64,000 nucleotides of DNA from contig NC_039368.1 of NCBI RefSeq assembly GCF_003573695.1, forward strand, positions 15,070,360 to 15,134,359, in the 5' to 3' direction. Shown here in pieces: positions 46,345 through 56,559 of this stretch. Numbering within the stretch: position 1 is the first letter of the stretch; each line of letters starts with the position of its first letter. The translations under genes were made by a program, and so were the position numbers. The stretch is from Papaver somniferum. Lineage: Eukaryota > Streptophyta > Magnoliopsida > Ranunculales > Papaveraceae. Under the pieces are notes generated by a model. It saw only the letters and a list, made by a program, of their open reading frames with translations. It did not search any database and had not been told where the DNA came from.

Positions 46345-47126
46345 TTTTTTTTTTGGTAGTAACGATTCATTTAAGAAAAACTAGTCGGGCCTTACAAACC
46401 TGGGGAAATCCCTCCCCATGACATATTGATTCAAAATATCAAGCAAAAAGCTAGGAGGATTTTGCAACCAGAAACAACTTATCGTATCATTAGCATCTCT
46501 TTTAGCCAAAAATCCGCTGCATCGTTGGCCTCCCTATATTGATGTACAAAAACTATAGAAGTAAAATCCCTGGACAGAAAGTTGATATCCTCAACTAAGT
46601 TCGCGAAATACCAAGGAACGGTACAATCCTTTCGACAGATGCTGACAATATAATGAGAGTCGCTTTCAACAACAAGCTTGGAGATTCCTAAACTTGCAGC
46701 CAGTTTAAGGCCCTCCCTGACTGCCCACAATTCCGCCATATTGTTTCCATTTTTGTAGATGTACTTGGAAAAACCTGCCATAAATCTTCCTTGGTCATAT
46801 CGAATGACTCCACCCGTTCCTGCATAGCGATGATTAGTATAAGCACCATCCACATTTAACTTATGATAAGAAGGAGGAGGACAATTCTAGTTGACAAATA
46901 TTTGATGTCTAAACTCCTTTTTCTGAGCAGAAGCATGTTGGGAAGATAAATACTCCGAAGCTCCCTTCATAGCTTGGGAAATAACTCCTTCATAAACAAA
47001 GTTAATATTCTCGAAAACTCTTTTATTCCTAGAGCACCAAATATACCAGATCAGAAAGGCGAACATAGTTTCCCATAGCACATAAGTGGTATTAGGTTTC
47101 AGTCTCGGAACACAGTGGAGCCTCAT
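46345..47126 (-). pseudogene. LINE 3' fragment with RNase H domain
   Basis: The minus strand reads WETMFAFLIWYIWCSRNKRV (the segment following the zf-RVT region), then a TAG at 46887-46889 where a Trp would be expected, then NCPPPSYHKLNVDGAYTN. The RNase H acidic residues are visible in NVDGAY, MAELWAVREGL, VVESDSH and REANDAAD. The frame ends at 46479. A run of ten A (minus strand) at 46354-46345 marks the LINE 3' end. It is 5'-truncated, as usual for LINE insertions, where it meets the eIF3i-like sequence. GCCTC occurs on both sides and may be a short target duplication. Confidence 0.75.
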
Positions 47127-47288
47127 GTGTTGTGATGTTTCTAGGGATTCCAGGCGCCTTATTACAGGAAGTGCAGATTCAACAGCAAAGCTCTGGGATG
47201 TTTAATCTGGAAGTCTGCTCTTTACCTTCAAATTTGATTCTCCAGCTAGATCTGTAGATTTTGCGATAGGAGATAAGCTTGCTGTGCT

Positions 47289-50200
47289 TAGGGCTGTCAA
47301 CGACACTTAACGTAACAAATAATGGCTCTACCGCTACCGTTGCCATTAAAATTAGCGTTTAACCATTATCCGTTAAGTGCCGACGGAAATATGAAATTCA
47401 AAACCATTACCGTTACGTTGGACTTATCGGATAACGGATAATTTTCCGGTACCATCCAGTATATCACAGGACAAACACAAAACAGGTTAAAACACAGAAC
47501 AACTTCTAAATCCAAGAAAACAAGTTCTAAATCCATGCCACACAAAAAAAACATACAAATGTTCATGTTCTAAACCAAATTACATGTTCAGAATCTTCAG
47601 ATGTTCTAGCAAAAGAAAAAACCATGTTTTTGCAAAAGAAAAGACAAAGGATTAAAGGAACTCCATCTCCATTTGTTGCAGCAACTGCAAATGCATTCCT
47701 CCATTTTCAGATTCTCCACTGCCAACTGCATCTGCAAATGCATTCCTCCTTAATCCTTAGTCCTCAACTTCTGCATTTTGAAAGGAAAATCAAAAGTGTT
47801 AGACAGTGAAGCAACTTAAGCTGGCAATGTCAGTGCAATAAGAAAATAAATATAAAATCAAGTAAAAGATTAAGATATAAGGAAACTTACCAGTAACACA
47901 ACTATCACTGTCACTGAGAGTGAGATCTGGCAGCCAATCACCCAAACTAAGCAAAGCTTCAACAATATCTGGAGCTAATGAACTCCTGTGAGATGTGAGA
48001 ACTCTACCACCAATACTAAGCATAGATTCTGATGCTACACTTGTCACTGGAACTGCCAATACATCTCTTGCAATCCTTGAGAGAGTTGGGTACTTAGGAG
48101 CATGATTCTTCCACTAACTTAAGATATCAAACCTCATTTCTTCAGTGGCTGTGCCTTTAGGAAGAACTGGTTCTGCTAAGTATGTCTCCAATTCTGACTT
48201 CTCAACCTCAAACACATTGTTTTCCATAATAAAATCATCATAACCAAATTCATATGATGTTGTTGTACCTGCAGCAGAGATCTCAATTCCAGCTGAATGC
48301 ATTCCAGTATCAAAATAATCTGGAGATGTAGTGTTGGTTTCATAAGCACAGAAAAGAGCATTGAGTTCAATCTCAAATTTGTTATAGTGACTTTTATAGT
48401 TTTCCACACCATATACTCTCTTCATAACAAACTCCACCTATTTAGCCTTGTACCTAGGATCTAAAATAACCCCAATGACCATCAAACTGTTACTTTCTTT
48501 CCAGTAGGCATTAAATTTCATCCTCATATTCTTGGCCATGTCTCTGATATACTCATGCTCACTTGGTTCCCAGATCTTAATGCATCTATTAACTTCTTGC
48601 ACCCCATTATAATACAAATTTGATGTGGGATACTTAATCCCATCAAATTTGGTTGAAATGACATCAAACAATTCCACACATTCACATATATGTACTCCTT
48701 GTTGCCACTCCTTAGCAGTTGGTAGTATCTTGAAGTCATTATCCAAATCAGCTAGTCTAACAAAAGCTTATCTCAGAAAAATTGCATCCTTTAGCATCTT
48801 AAAGGTGGAGTTCCACCTGGTATCCACATCTAAACCCACATACCTTGAAGCAGGAAGCTTAACTTGGGAAATAGCACATTCAAATCTCTCTTTTCTAGCC
48901 TGACTTGCTTTGACATATTTTATACACTCTCTAACTGCATCTATAAATGGAGCAGCCCACTCTCATTCCACACCCTACAATCAAGGCAATACATGATTAC
49001 TACACCTCATTTCGAACATATCCCCATTAAGAACTAAACAATCTTTGCTATCAAGCCATTTCTTCAGATTTTCCATCATAACATTGTTGGAGCTAGCATT
49101 GTCAGCAGCTACAGCAAAAAGCTTAGTGTCTATGTTCCAATCTAGACATACTGATTTCACTACAGATGCTAGAACTTCTCCAGAATGTGGTGATGGCACT
49201 AAAGTATATGCTAGTGTTTTCTTAAAAAGTTTCCACTCATCATCTATGTAATGCATTGTCACACATCAATAACCATCCTTTGTATGCTTACATGACCACA
49301 TATCTGTTGTTAAACTACACTTAGATGTAATTGTCTCAAATTGTTCTTGTAATTGCATCTTGAACTCAGTTCTTAGTTTCATGATATCTTCCCTAACTGT
49401 ATTCCTAGTGTAAAGCTTAGCAGCAGGATTTAAAGACTTAACAAACTCAACAAAATATGGATGCTCAACTACAGTGATTGGATAACCATGTTTAGCAATC
49501 ATTTTGGCAACTTGTATCCTAGTAGCATCAGCATCATACTTCCAATTAGCTAACTTAGTTTGTGCATTACCTGTTTTGATTGTAGCAATCTTTCTTTGTC
49601 TTTTCTTGTTCGCAGGCTTTTCTTTGCAGGTTTTAGCATGGTAAAGCAATTTCTGGTTCCTTGGTTACTGGGTGCAGTCAATCTCCTATGATAATGTTTG
49701 CATTCAGCTATAAGTATCCCAATCTCCTTACCTTTTACTATCTTCTTTTCAATTAACCTTTCAAAATCATTCCATGCATCAGACCTTACTGCACGTAGTT
49801 TCTTCTTTTCTTCAGCTATAATTGGATTTTCATCTACTTCTATTTCTGCTAATGCTTCTTCTGTTTGAGGTGCAACAACAACAGGTGTTGAATGAATTCC
49901 TGAACCTTGAACTTGGTTTGATGCAGAAGGTAATTGAGATGCAACTGAAAGTGAGGGATTGCTTCTGCTTGATGAACCAACATAATTGGATGCTCCTCTT
50001 TCGCTTTGGGACATGATTAATTTCTCAATCTGTTCTGAAAAGTGAAAACCCTAAATTGAAAATTTAGTTTTTAGGATTGAAGAAGATAACCCTAGTTTTT
50101 ATATAGAGAAGATGATGATTTGTATAGAGAAGATGATGATTTTGTTCGAATTGGAAGGAAGGACTCTGGAGGAGACGAGGGTTTAGTTTTCTCTCGTTTG

Positions 50201-50455
50201 TGTCGACTGAAACTGAAGAACAGAAGAAGTGATTCTCTCTCGAATTCGAAGGATATTAACCTAGGTATAGGAATTTACACGTGCTAGTCACACGTTAGCG
50301 GATAACGGAAATAGCCCACCAGTACCGTTACGGTAGGATAAAATTAACCGTTACATTATCGGTTACTGCTAACGCATAACGGACATAACGGAACTAAACC
50401 TAACGGAAACCGGGTAATCGGATTCGGCTAACGGATAATGGATATCCATTGACAG
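47289..50455 (-). mobile_element. hAT (Ac/Tam3-like) transposon inserted in the eIF3i fragment
   Basis: Exact 8-bp duplications GCTGTGCT lie at 47281-47288 and 50456-50463. The host reading frame is restored when one copy and the element are removed, which confirms the boundaries. The left end is TAGGGCTGTCAACG and the right end, read inversely, CTGTCAATGG, apparently lacking the outermost TAGGG. The subterminal parts are rich in TAACGGATAA and CCGTTA motifs on both strands. It encodes one transposase on the minus strand. Confidence 0.88.
47895..50014 (-). pseudogene. hAT transposase with several stops
   Basis: The minus-strand ATG at 50014 opens MSQSERGASNYVG. A BED-type zinc finger follows (WNDFERLIEKKIVKGKE, AECKHYHRRL, where the second Cys is Tyr, and LYHAKTC after a frameshift). 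The RNase H-like core has TTDMWSCKHTKDGY, LFAVAADNASSN and MRCSNHVLP. Then TRWNSTFKMLKDA, LMVIGVILDPRYKAK and the C-terminal dimerisation region with YLAEPVLPKG and VTSVASESMLSIGGRVL plus SSLAPDIVEALL. At least four stops or shifts split it (near 49650, 49263, 48970, 48437 and 48114). A recently dead autonomous copy. Confidence 0.85.
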
Positions 50456-50534
50456 GCTGTGCTCATCACTGATCCATTCATGGAACAGACTTCAGCGATT
50501 CATGTGAAAACTATTTCGAATGATCCCGATAAAC

Positions 50535-51250
50535 GTGCGTACGTTTTCACTTTTTATTTAGTATTTTTTCGTTACTCATTGCAACCTGTTGTTCTTCTTC
50601 TGAAAGTTTTTGCTTGCTTCAATTAATTGGAGTCCGGTTTTAATTATTTTTCTATTGACTTCGTGCACTTGCGTATTAATATTGCAAGTTCAATTAGTGT
50701 TGCTTGACATATTTTCGAGTCTGAGTTATGGTACATCTGTTTAAGAGTTACGGTACATCTGTTTAAGGAACAGTATTTTAAATCTAATTGAGTTGAGTAT
50801 TATTTTTGGTTTTTCATGAAAAGGGAATCTGTATGTGGTAACTATCACTTGTTAACCAGAATTCTAAACGCATTTTACCTCCACTCACTGGAAACTTACA
50901 TCATAACAGACAACTGTCTCCTTTTTCGCATTCACATTTTCTTTCCGGCTAGAAAGAGATCAAGGATATTTAGTGTTTAAATGCATAGTAATTAAATTCT
51001 ATCTTCAATAACTAAATCATGCGTCTCCTACCATGACCGAAACTCAAAAAGAATTCTGCGACTATCACATTCTGTTTGCTTATTTAGCTCTTTTCTTGGT
51101 TTGACTGAGTTTACTCATCCATCCAACCATGCATTTCTTTCTTTTTTCTTAGCTATCTTTCTTCATTTCTATCATGGTAATCTAAGAGATACTTGTCTGT
51201 GGTGTAAACTGGATTACTAAAAAATTTGAGTTGGGCTGTTTCCCAACAGA
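50535..51250. other. Non-coding spacer between the eIF3i and resistance-gene fragments
   Basis: T-rich, intron-like sequence. It contains a short direct repeat of GGTACATCTGTTTAAG near 50730-50765. It ends in CCCAACAG, an acceptor-like site, directly before the resistance-gene segment. Confidence 0.4.
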
Positions 51251-51335
51251 TTCCTGAGGCTTTGGGTGTCCATGACGATATGGAAAAGCTTAAAGGAACT
51301 TTGGAGATGATCGCAGCTGTAACCACAGGGGAAAA
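51251..51335 (+). pseudogene. CC-NB-LRR resistance gene, first fragment (Rx_N coiled coil)
   Basis: The frame reads IPEALGVHDDMEKLKGTLEM then IAAVTT, the early part of an Rx_N coiled-coil domain (usual form: xxLGVxDELEKLKxTLxxIxAVLxDAEKQQ). It stops where the roughly 5.2-kb insertion begins. The next residues AEKQQGEYEVV resume at 56560. The first 20-30 residues including the start codon are missing. Confidence 0.7.
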
Positions 51336-51959
51336 TTAGGCTAAGGCCCAAAAATAATTATATTCTTATTGTACGATTAATTTTAGTTTGGGTGACATCC
51401 AAAATTATTCGAAATTATTAACGGGGGTTAGTCGTGGAAGAGTTCGAGAGATTTTAATGTATTTGTGTTTTCTCCTGTTAGTCGTGGGGGAGTTTGAGGG
51501 AGTCTCTCCAAATCCCCGTTAGTCGTGGGGGAGTTTAGAGGAGTCTCCTAAACTCCCTAGAAAACACCTGTTAGTCGTTGGGGAGTTTAAAAAAAGCTCT
51601 TGAACTCCCTGTTAGTCATAAAACCCTACAATACTAGGGAGTTGGTTGCTTTAGGGAGTTCGAAGGAGTTTTTAGTGTATTTTGGTCTCACAACAAATCT
51701 CTCAAAAGAGTAGAGATTTGGGAAGGAGTTTGGTGCGTAGAAAACCATAGGAGAAAGAAGAGGAAACATTTTTTCCAGGTATGTTTTTTTTTCTTCTTTG
51801 ATCTCCATGATTGTTTATAGTTTGATTTGTGTACTATTTTGATTGTTTTTCATATCTTTGATCTCCATGATTGTTTATTTTGATTGTGTATAGTTTTTTT
51901 TGTGCGTACTCTCTCTCTTGGTCAAAACCCTAATAGTGTTTTTCGTATAGATTTTTCTG

Positions 51960-52600
51960 AAAAACATGTTCCTGCCCTGTTTGTCGAGACGATTCTGACA
52001 TACCTATAAAACTCATTCCTTTGTGATATAATTTTTATGTTAAAGAGGAGTTTCTTAGCTTTGCAACCAGACCAAATTTGTTGAATTCCATCACACAATG
52101 ATTTTTTTATGATTTTTTGAGTAAAGACCGTGAAATCTAAAAAAAATCTGACGACGTATTCAAGTCCTGAAAACGTGATTCCTGCCCTGTTTGTCGAGAC
52201 GATTCTGACATATCTACAAAACTCATTCCTTTGTGTTATAATTTTTATGTTAAATAGGAGTTTCTTAGCTTTGCAACCAGACTAAATTTGTTGAATTCTA
52301 TCACACAATGATTTTTGTATGATTTTTTGAGTAAAGACCGTGAAATCTAAAAAAATTCTGACGACGTATTCAAGTCCTGAAAACGTGATTTCTGCCCTGT
52401 TTGTCGAGATGATTCTGACATATCTATAAAACTCATTCCTTTGTGATATAATTTTTATGTTAAAGAGTAGTTTCTTAGCTTTGCAACAAGACCAAATTTG
52501 TTGAATTCCATCACACAATGATTTTTGTATGATTTTTTGAGTAAAGATTGTGAAATCTAAAATTTTCTGAAGACGTATTCAAGTCCTGAAAACGTGATTT
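51960..52600 (+). repeat. Three tandem copies of a 210-bp unit upstream of the Harbinger transposase
   Basis: CTGCCCTGTTTGTCGAGA starts at about 51972, 52182 and 52392. Each unit also holds GCTTTGCAACCAGACNAAAT and GACGTATTCAAGTCCTGAA. The last unit runs into the first codons of the transposase frame (ACGTGATTTCTGA at about 52592). Confidence 0.85.
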
Positions 52601-53979
52601 CTGATAGTGAAGATGAAGCCTTTGATACAGAAGAAGAAAGCAGTGATGATGAAGTGGTAAGCAGCAATAATGAATTTGAACTATCCATATTTTTGAATAT
52701 GCTTTCAGCGGTGCATTCATGGTTGATGGATATAATCAAGCAATTGCAATACATACAAAGTCAGCGTATTGAAAGACCAATGAGACGCCCAGTTACTTTG
52801 TTTGGATATAACTATATAAGGAGAGTTTTGCGTCAAGACCCAAAAGACTTTCGAAGAAATTATAGGATGTACCCTGATATTTTTCTAAAACTATGTTGTA
52901 TCATTAGAGAAAGTACATCATTATGTGATACAAGATGTGTTTCTATTGAAGACATGCTTGGTACATTTTTACTCGTTGTTGGCCAAAGTTCACGATATTG
53001 CCCAATACGTGACACATTTGGTCGCTCTCGATGGACAGTTAGTAAAAACTTCAACAGGATGTTGCGAGATTTAAATGCTATAGCTCCGAGGATGATGGCT
53101 AAGCCAACAAGTGCAACTCCATTTAAAATTCGTGAGAGTAAACGATTTTATCCTTACTTTAAGGATTGCGCTGGAGCTATGGACGGTACACATATCCCAG
53201 CAATGGTAGAGAAAAGAAATGCAGCCGTTTATCGGAATCGACATGGAATTACATCTCAAAATGTGTTAGCGGTTTGCAACTTCGACTTGGAGTTCATATA
53301 CGTGCTCAGTGGATGGGAAGGGTCTGCTCATGATTCGAAAATACTTAACGACGCAATGACAAAAAGAAATGGACTGAAAATACCGCAAGGTAATTTTACT
53401 TTTATCTAATGTGAAGTTTTGAGTTTTTTGGTTAAGTTATTTTCGGGTTCTACTTGACGAATTTTTCTTTTTGTGTTTTATTCAGGTAAATATTACTTGG
53501 GGGATGGTGGCTTTGCAAACCGACGATATTGTTTAACACCATTTCGTGGCCAACGTTATCATTTGAAAGAATTTTCTGGTACGGGTAATCATGCGAAAAA
53601 GGCTCAAGAATTATTTAACATGCGTCATGCTTCTTTGAGGAATGTAGTTGAAAGATTGTTTGGTGTTGTGAAGTCTCATTTCTTGATCTTTAAGTCTCAA
53701 CCTCCATTTCCGTATCAGGTGCAAGCAGAGATAATGACAGCTTGTGCAGGCCTACACAACTTCTTACGAAAAGAATGCCGTTCAGATGAGTTTCCGGTCG
53801 AGGAAGAGGAAGAGGAAGATAGCCATCCATCAACGCTTGTAAATGACGACGAAATTTTGACACAACAAACTCAAGAACAACAACGTCAAGAAGCTAATGC
53901 ATGGAGAAAGAGTATAGCGGATGATATGTGGGAAAATGTTCGTGAACAAAGGGAGTTAGAATTGTATGGAGACCGTTAA
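52594..53979 (+). CDS. PIF/Harbinger transposase (DDE_Tnp_4 nuclease), one intron, no internal stops
   Basis: The exons are 52594-53389 and 53486-53979, joined by a 96-bp GT-AG intron that restores QGKYYLGDGGF. The roughly 429-codon frame is uninterrupted. Order: acidic N-terminus (SDSEDEAFDTEEESSDDE), a helix-turn-helix-like part with VSIEDMLGTFLLVVG and GRSRWTVSKNFNRML, then the catalytic blocks DCAGAMDGTHIPA (first Asp), LSGWEGSAHDS, YYLGDGGFANRRYCLTPFRG (second Asp) and NVVERLFGVVKSHF (Glu). The C-terminus is a poly-Glu and Gln-rich tail. The frame has no in-frame ATG at its left end: the first Met codon is well inside (IFLNMLSAVHS), or an upstream exon supplies the start. Possibly still functional. 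Confidence 0.85.
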
Positions 53980-54589
53980 ATTGAAGGGAAAAAATATCTT
54001 GTTACACAAAATAATATACTATTGATACAGAGATATGATCATTTTCATTTATTTTTTTCTTTTGATTAAAGATCAATGTTGTTTGCAAATGAGGGTTTAT
54101 TGTTTCTTAAAAGAGAATGAGTTAGGAGTGAACTCTCTCAAACTCCCCCAAACTCCCCCGAACTCCCTCTAATAAACTCTCTCAAAATCCCTAAACCCCC
54201 CAAACTCCCTGAACTCAAAAACACCAAACTCTCTCAAACTCCCTACACTCTCTCAAACTCTCTCAAACTCTCTGAGATTTAAAATACACTCAACTCCCTC
54301 GAAATAACTCGAGGACTAACCCCCTGTAAAAATCATTGTATAGGTCGTTATGCATATTATTTTTTCAGGGGTATGATTGGTAACGCAACTTGGATATAAC
54401 ATATCTAAAAAACCGTGCCTTGGAATTTTACAAATTTTATATCGTTAGAAATATTTTAAAGAGAGCTACGCAACGAGTACAAACAACAATATCAAATTTT
54501 TGTTTTTCACGAAAAAACCGGAGGTGATCATCATTTTAGGAAATTTTTTCGAAAACTTGATAATAACCATATACAGCCACCAAAAAAGC

Positions 54590-55060
54590 TACATAACAAA
54601 TTATGCAACCACTTTCTCACTGCATAACAAAGTTATTCATGTATAACAAGTTATGTGGCCATTGTTTTGGTTGATTTTAGTGCGTATATAAAAAATTGAT
54701 GCATTATGCATCTATATTTACAGATGCATATAAGGTTATGCATCGAGAAAACGATGTATAAAAGATTGTGCAACAATTTTCGATGTATAATGCATTATAC
54801 AGCCATATTTTTGGATGCATAACAGGTTATGCATCCATTTTCACGACTGCATAACATGCTATGCAGATATTATTGTACGTGCATGACAAGTTATACAGTC
54901 TTTATTTTCATTTGGTTTCAATAGTGACAAAAAAGTTTTTGCATAACGTGTTATGCGACCATTTTCGAGACTGCATATCAAAGATATGCAACAAATTTTG
55001 TAGATGCATAACAGGTTATGCAATCATTTTCGTAGCTGCATAAAAGATTATTCAACCATT
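54590..55060. repeat. Minisatellite of TGCATAAC..GTTATGCA palindromes
   Basis: About ten imperfect cores such as TGCATAACAGGTTATGCA, each nearly self-complementary, are separated by 20-35 bp of T-rich spacer often reading CCATTTTCG. A further core GTAACAGGTTATGCAT lies alone near 55998. There is no overlapping gene. Confidence 0.7.
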
Positions 55061-55299
55061 ATAACCAATACCAACACTAATACATATGTAGCTTCCCAAA
55101 CAACAACACCAACTCCTAAATGTCAGTTTATGACCAATACCAACACGAATACATATGCATTTTTATTCCAAGAATAGAATACGCATTAATCGCGGTAGTG
55201 GGTGAAAATAGTAGTGAAAATGGGAGATCAAGTACTATGATGCTCAAATCAGACCAAATTTGATGTTAATTCAAAATTCTGTCATGCTTACCCGACTTA

Positions 55300-55737
55300 T
55301 AGTACTTCCAAAATGTGTAGAGTCGTAAAAATGTACCGGGACATGAAAAAAGAATTCAATAGATGTGATACAAAGATTTCGTTGATTGCATTCCCGTAGA
55401 AACTACAGAAAGAAACAAGTATTAAAATTGTTGAGCTTAATCCAATAAGCAAGTAGACTATGAGTAATCGTAACTTGTTGACTTGACGTTTCTGAACACT
55501 GGCAGCATCCATGAGTTTTGTAGTATTTTCCCAATCACTGTCATGAGGTGACAAAGAATTCGTAAACTAAAGTAACAAAAACCTTTGTTTTGATACATCA
55601 GGTAAGGTTTAAGGCCGGTGTCACCTCTTTCTTTTTCTTCCGGCTTAGTTAGTTGATCCCCTGCTGGTTCTTCAAATAGCATCTTACTGCGACTTTCCTT
55701 GTTATTTCTTGTTGCATTTCCAGCCAATTCTAAGACC
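55300..55737 (-). pseudogene. ABC transporter C family (ABCC10/MRP-like) gene fragment
   Basis: Minus-strand exon-like sequence begins after a TTGTTCAG acceptor (at about 55738). It reads LELAGNATRNNKESRSKM, GDQLTKPEEKERGDTGLKPY, FCYFSL, GKILQNSWM, then in another frame LLIVYLLIGLSSTILIL. This matches the linker and first helices of the second membrane domain of plant ABCC10-type transporters (GDTGLKPYxxYLNQxKGxxYF, ILQNSWMAANVQ, YLLIG.SST). Frameshifts and small deletions show it is not functional. It lies inside the insertion that splits the resistance gene, so it was probably captured and carried there. Confidence 0.7.
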
Positions 55738-56549
55738 TGAACAAAACATTAAACAAAACCAATCTTTCTATCAGCCATTTGATCAAACACATCGAACACA
55801 AATATTAAAAACTTGAAAATCAAATAATCAGAGCTAATGGTTAAATTAAAAATCCATTTCGGTCAGCGGCGCAGTTGATTCAATGAGCGCATCTTTTCCC
55901 CGAGAAGCCAAATATAACAACTCTTCAGAAATAATGTGGGTGATGGGAACTCCGACTCTTTGAAAGTTTTAGAGGATAGATATGCAAGTTCATTTCCGTA
56001 ACAGGTTATGCATCTTCATTTCGGTCCAATCATCACCACAAATCCATTGTTGTTTCTGTTAAATTCCCTGTTCAATCAAATACCCATTTGTTCTCATGCC
56101 TTATAACACCTTCTTCAATCAAACACAACATCAGATTGATTGTTTGTTGTTGTAGAGCATCACCCAGAATCCAGCCTTCAAGTCTCCATCTCGAGCTCAA
56201 AATCGATCCACTAATTCACATAAATCAACATCAGCAAACCCATTAATTTGATTCTACCAGTGATGCTGTATTTTATTCCATTAGCTGAATCCAAGTCTCG
56301 ACCTCGCCCCATAATTCAGGTGGAATCTAATTGAAGAAGAAGCCAGCAACTGCTTGCTTGAAGAAGAACTGAACTCTTTTCTCACGATAAAAAAAAGCCA
56401 TGAAAAAAAACCGGAAGAAGAATGAAAAAGCGATTTTAAAAAATATGGGTGCGAGTGATATTTTAATCCAGAAAATGGGTACCCTTTTTGTGGGTGTGGG
56501 TTTCTCGGTGAGAAAAATCTGAGAATTGGGTGTGGTAGTAGTTTTCACT
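55738..56549. other. Right part of the composite insertion, no gene recognised
   Basis: Intron-like and low-complexity sequence. No further ABCC10-like exon could be confirmed by reading. Ends at the break point of the resistance gene. Confidence 0.35.
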
Positions 56550-56559
56550 AACAACATAA

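Larger units (their letters stand above)
47127..50534 (+). pseudogene. eIF3i (WD40, translation initiation factor 3 subunit I) fragment split by a hAT element
   Basis: The part at 47128-47288 reads CCDVSRDSRRLITGSADSTA, KLWDV, a TAA at 47203-47205 where Gln or Lys is normal, then FTFKFDSPARSVDFAIGDKL. After removing the hAT element and one GCTGTGCT, the frame continues without a break at 50464 with ITDPFMEQTSAIHVKTISND. This is a central blade of the eIF3i beta-propeller as I know it from plants (DKLAVxTTDPFM, AIHVKxI). A GTGCGT donor-like site follows PDK at about 50531. No other exon of the gene is visible and a LINE abuts the left side. It is a fragment with a nonsense mutation, not a working gene. 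Confidence 0.8.
51422..54326 (+). mobile_element. PIF/Harbinger-type DNA transposon
   Basis: The ends are CGGGGGTTAGTCGTGG and, inversely, CAGGGGGTTAGTCCTCG, each flanked by TAA (51419-51421 and 54327-54329), the three-base target of this superfamily. Inside each end lies an array of GGGAGTTTGAGGGAGT-like units (51480-51720 and, inverted, 54120-54300). One gene for the DDE nuclease is present. The second, Myb-like, gene usual for autonomous members was not found. Confidence 0.85.
51336..56549. mobile_element. Composite insertion splitting the resistance gene; MULE-like ends
   Basis: The resistance-gene frame breaks after ...GTAACCACA and resumes after ...CTAACAACATAA, so TAACCACA and TAACAACA may be a duplicated target. 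The left end starts GGGGAAAATTAGGCTAAGG; the right end read inversely is GTGAAAACTACTACC, weakly similar. The insertion contains a nested PIF/Harbinger element (51422-54326), a palindrome minisatellite (about 54590-55060) and an ABCC10-like gene fragment (minus strand). A gene-carrying MULE (Pack-MULE) is the best guess, but the ends are not proven. Confidence 0.5.
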
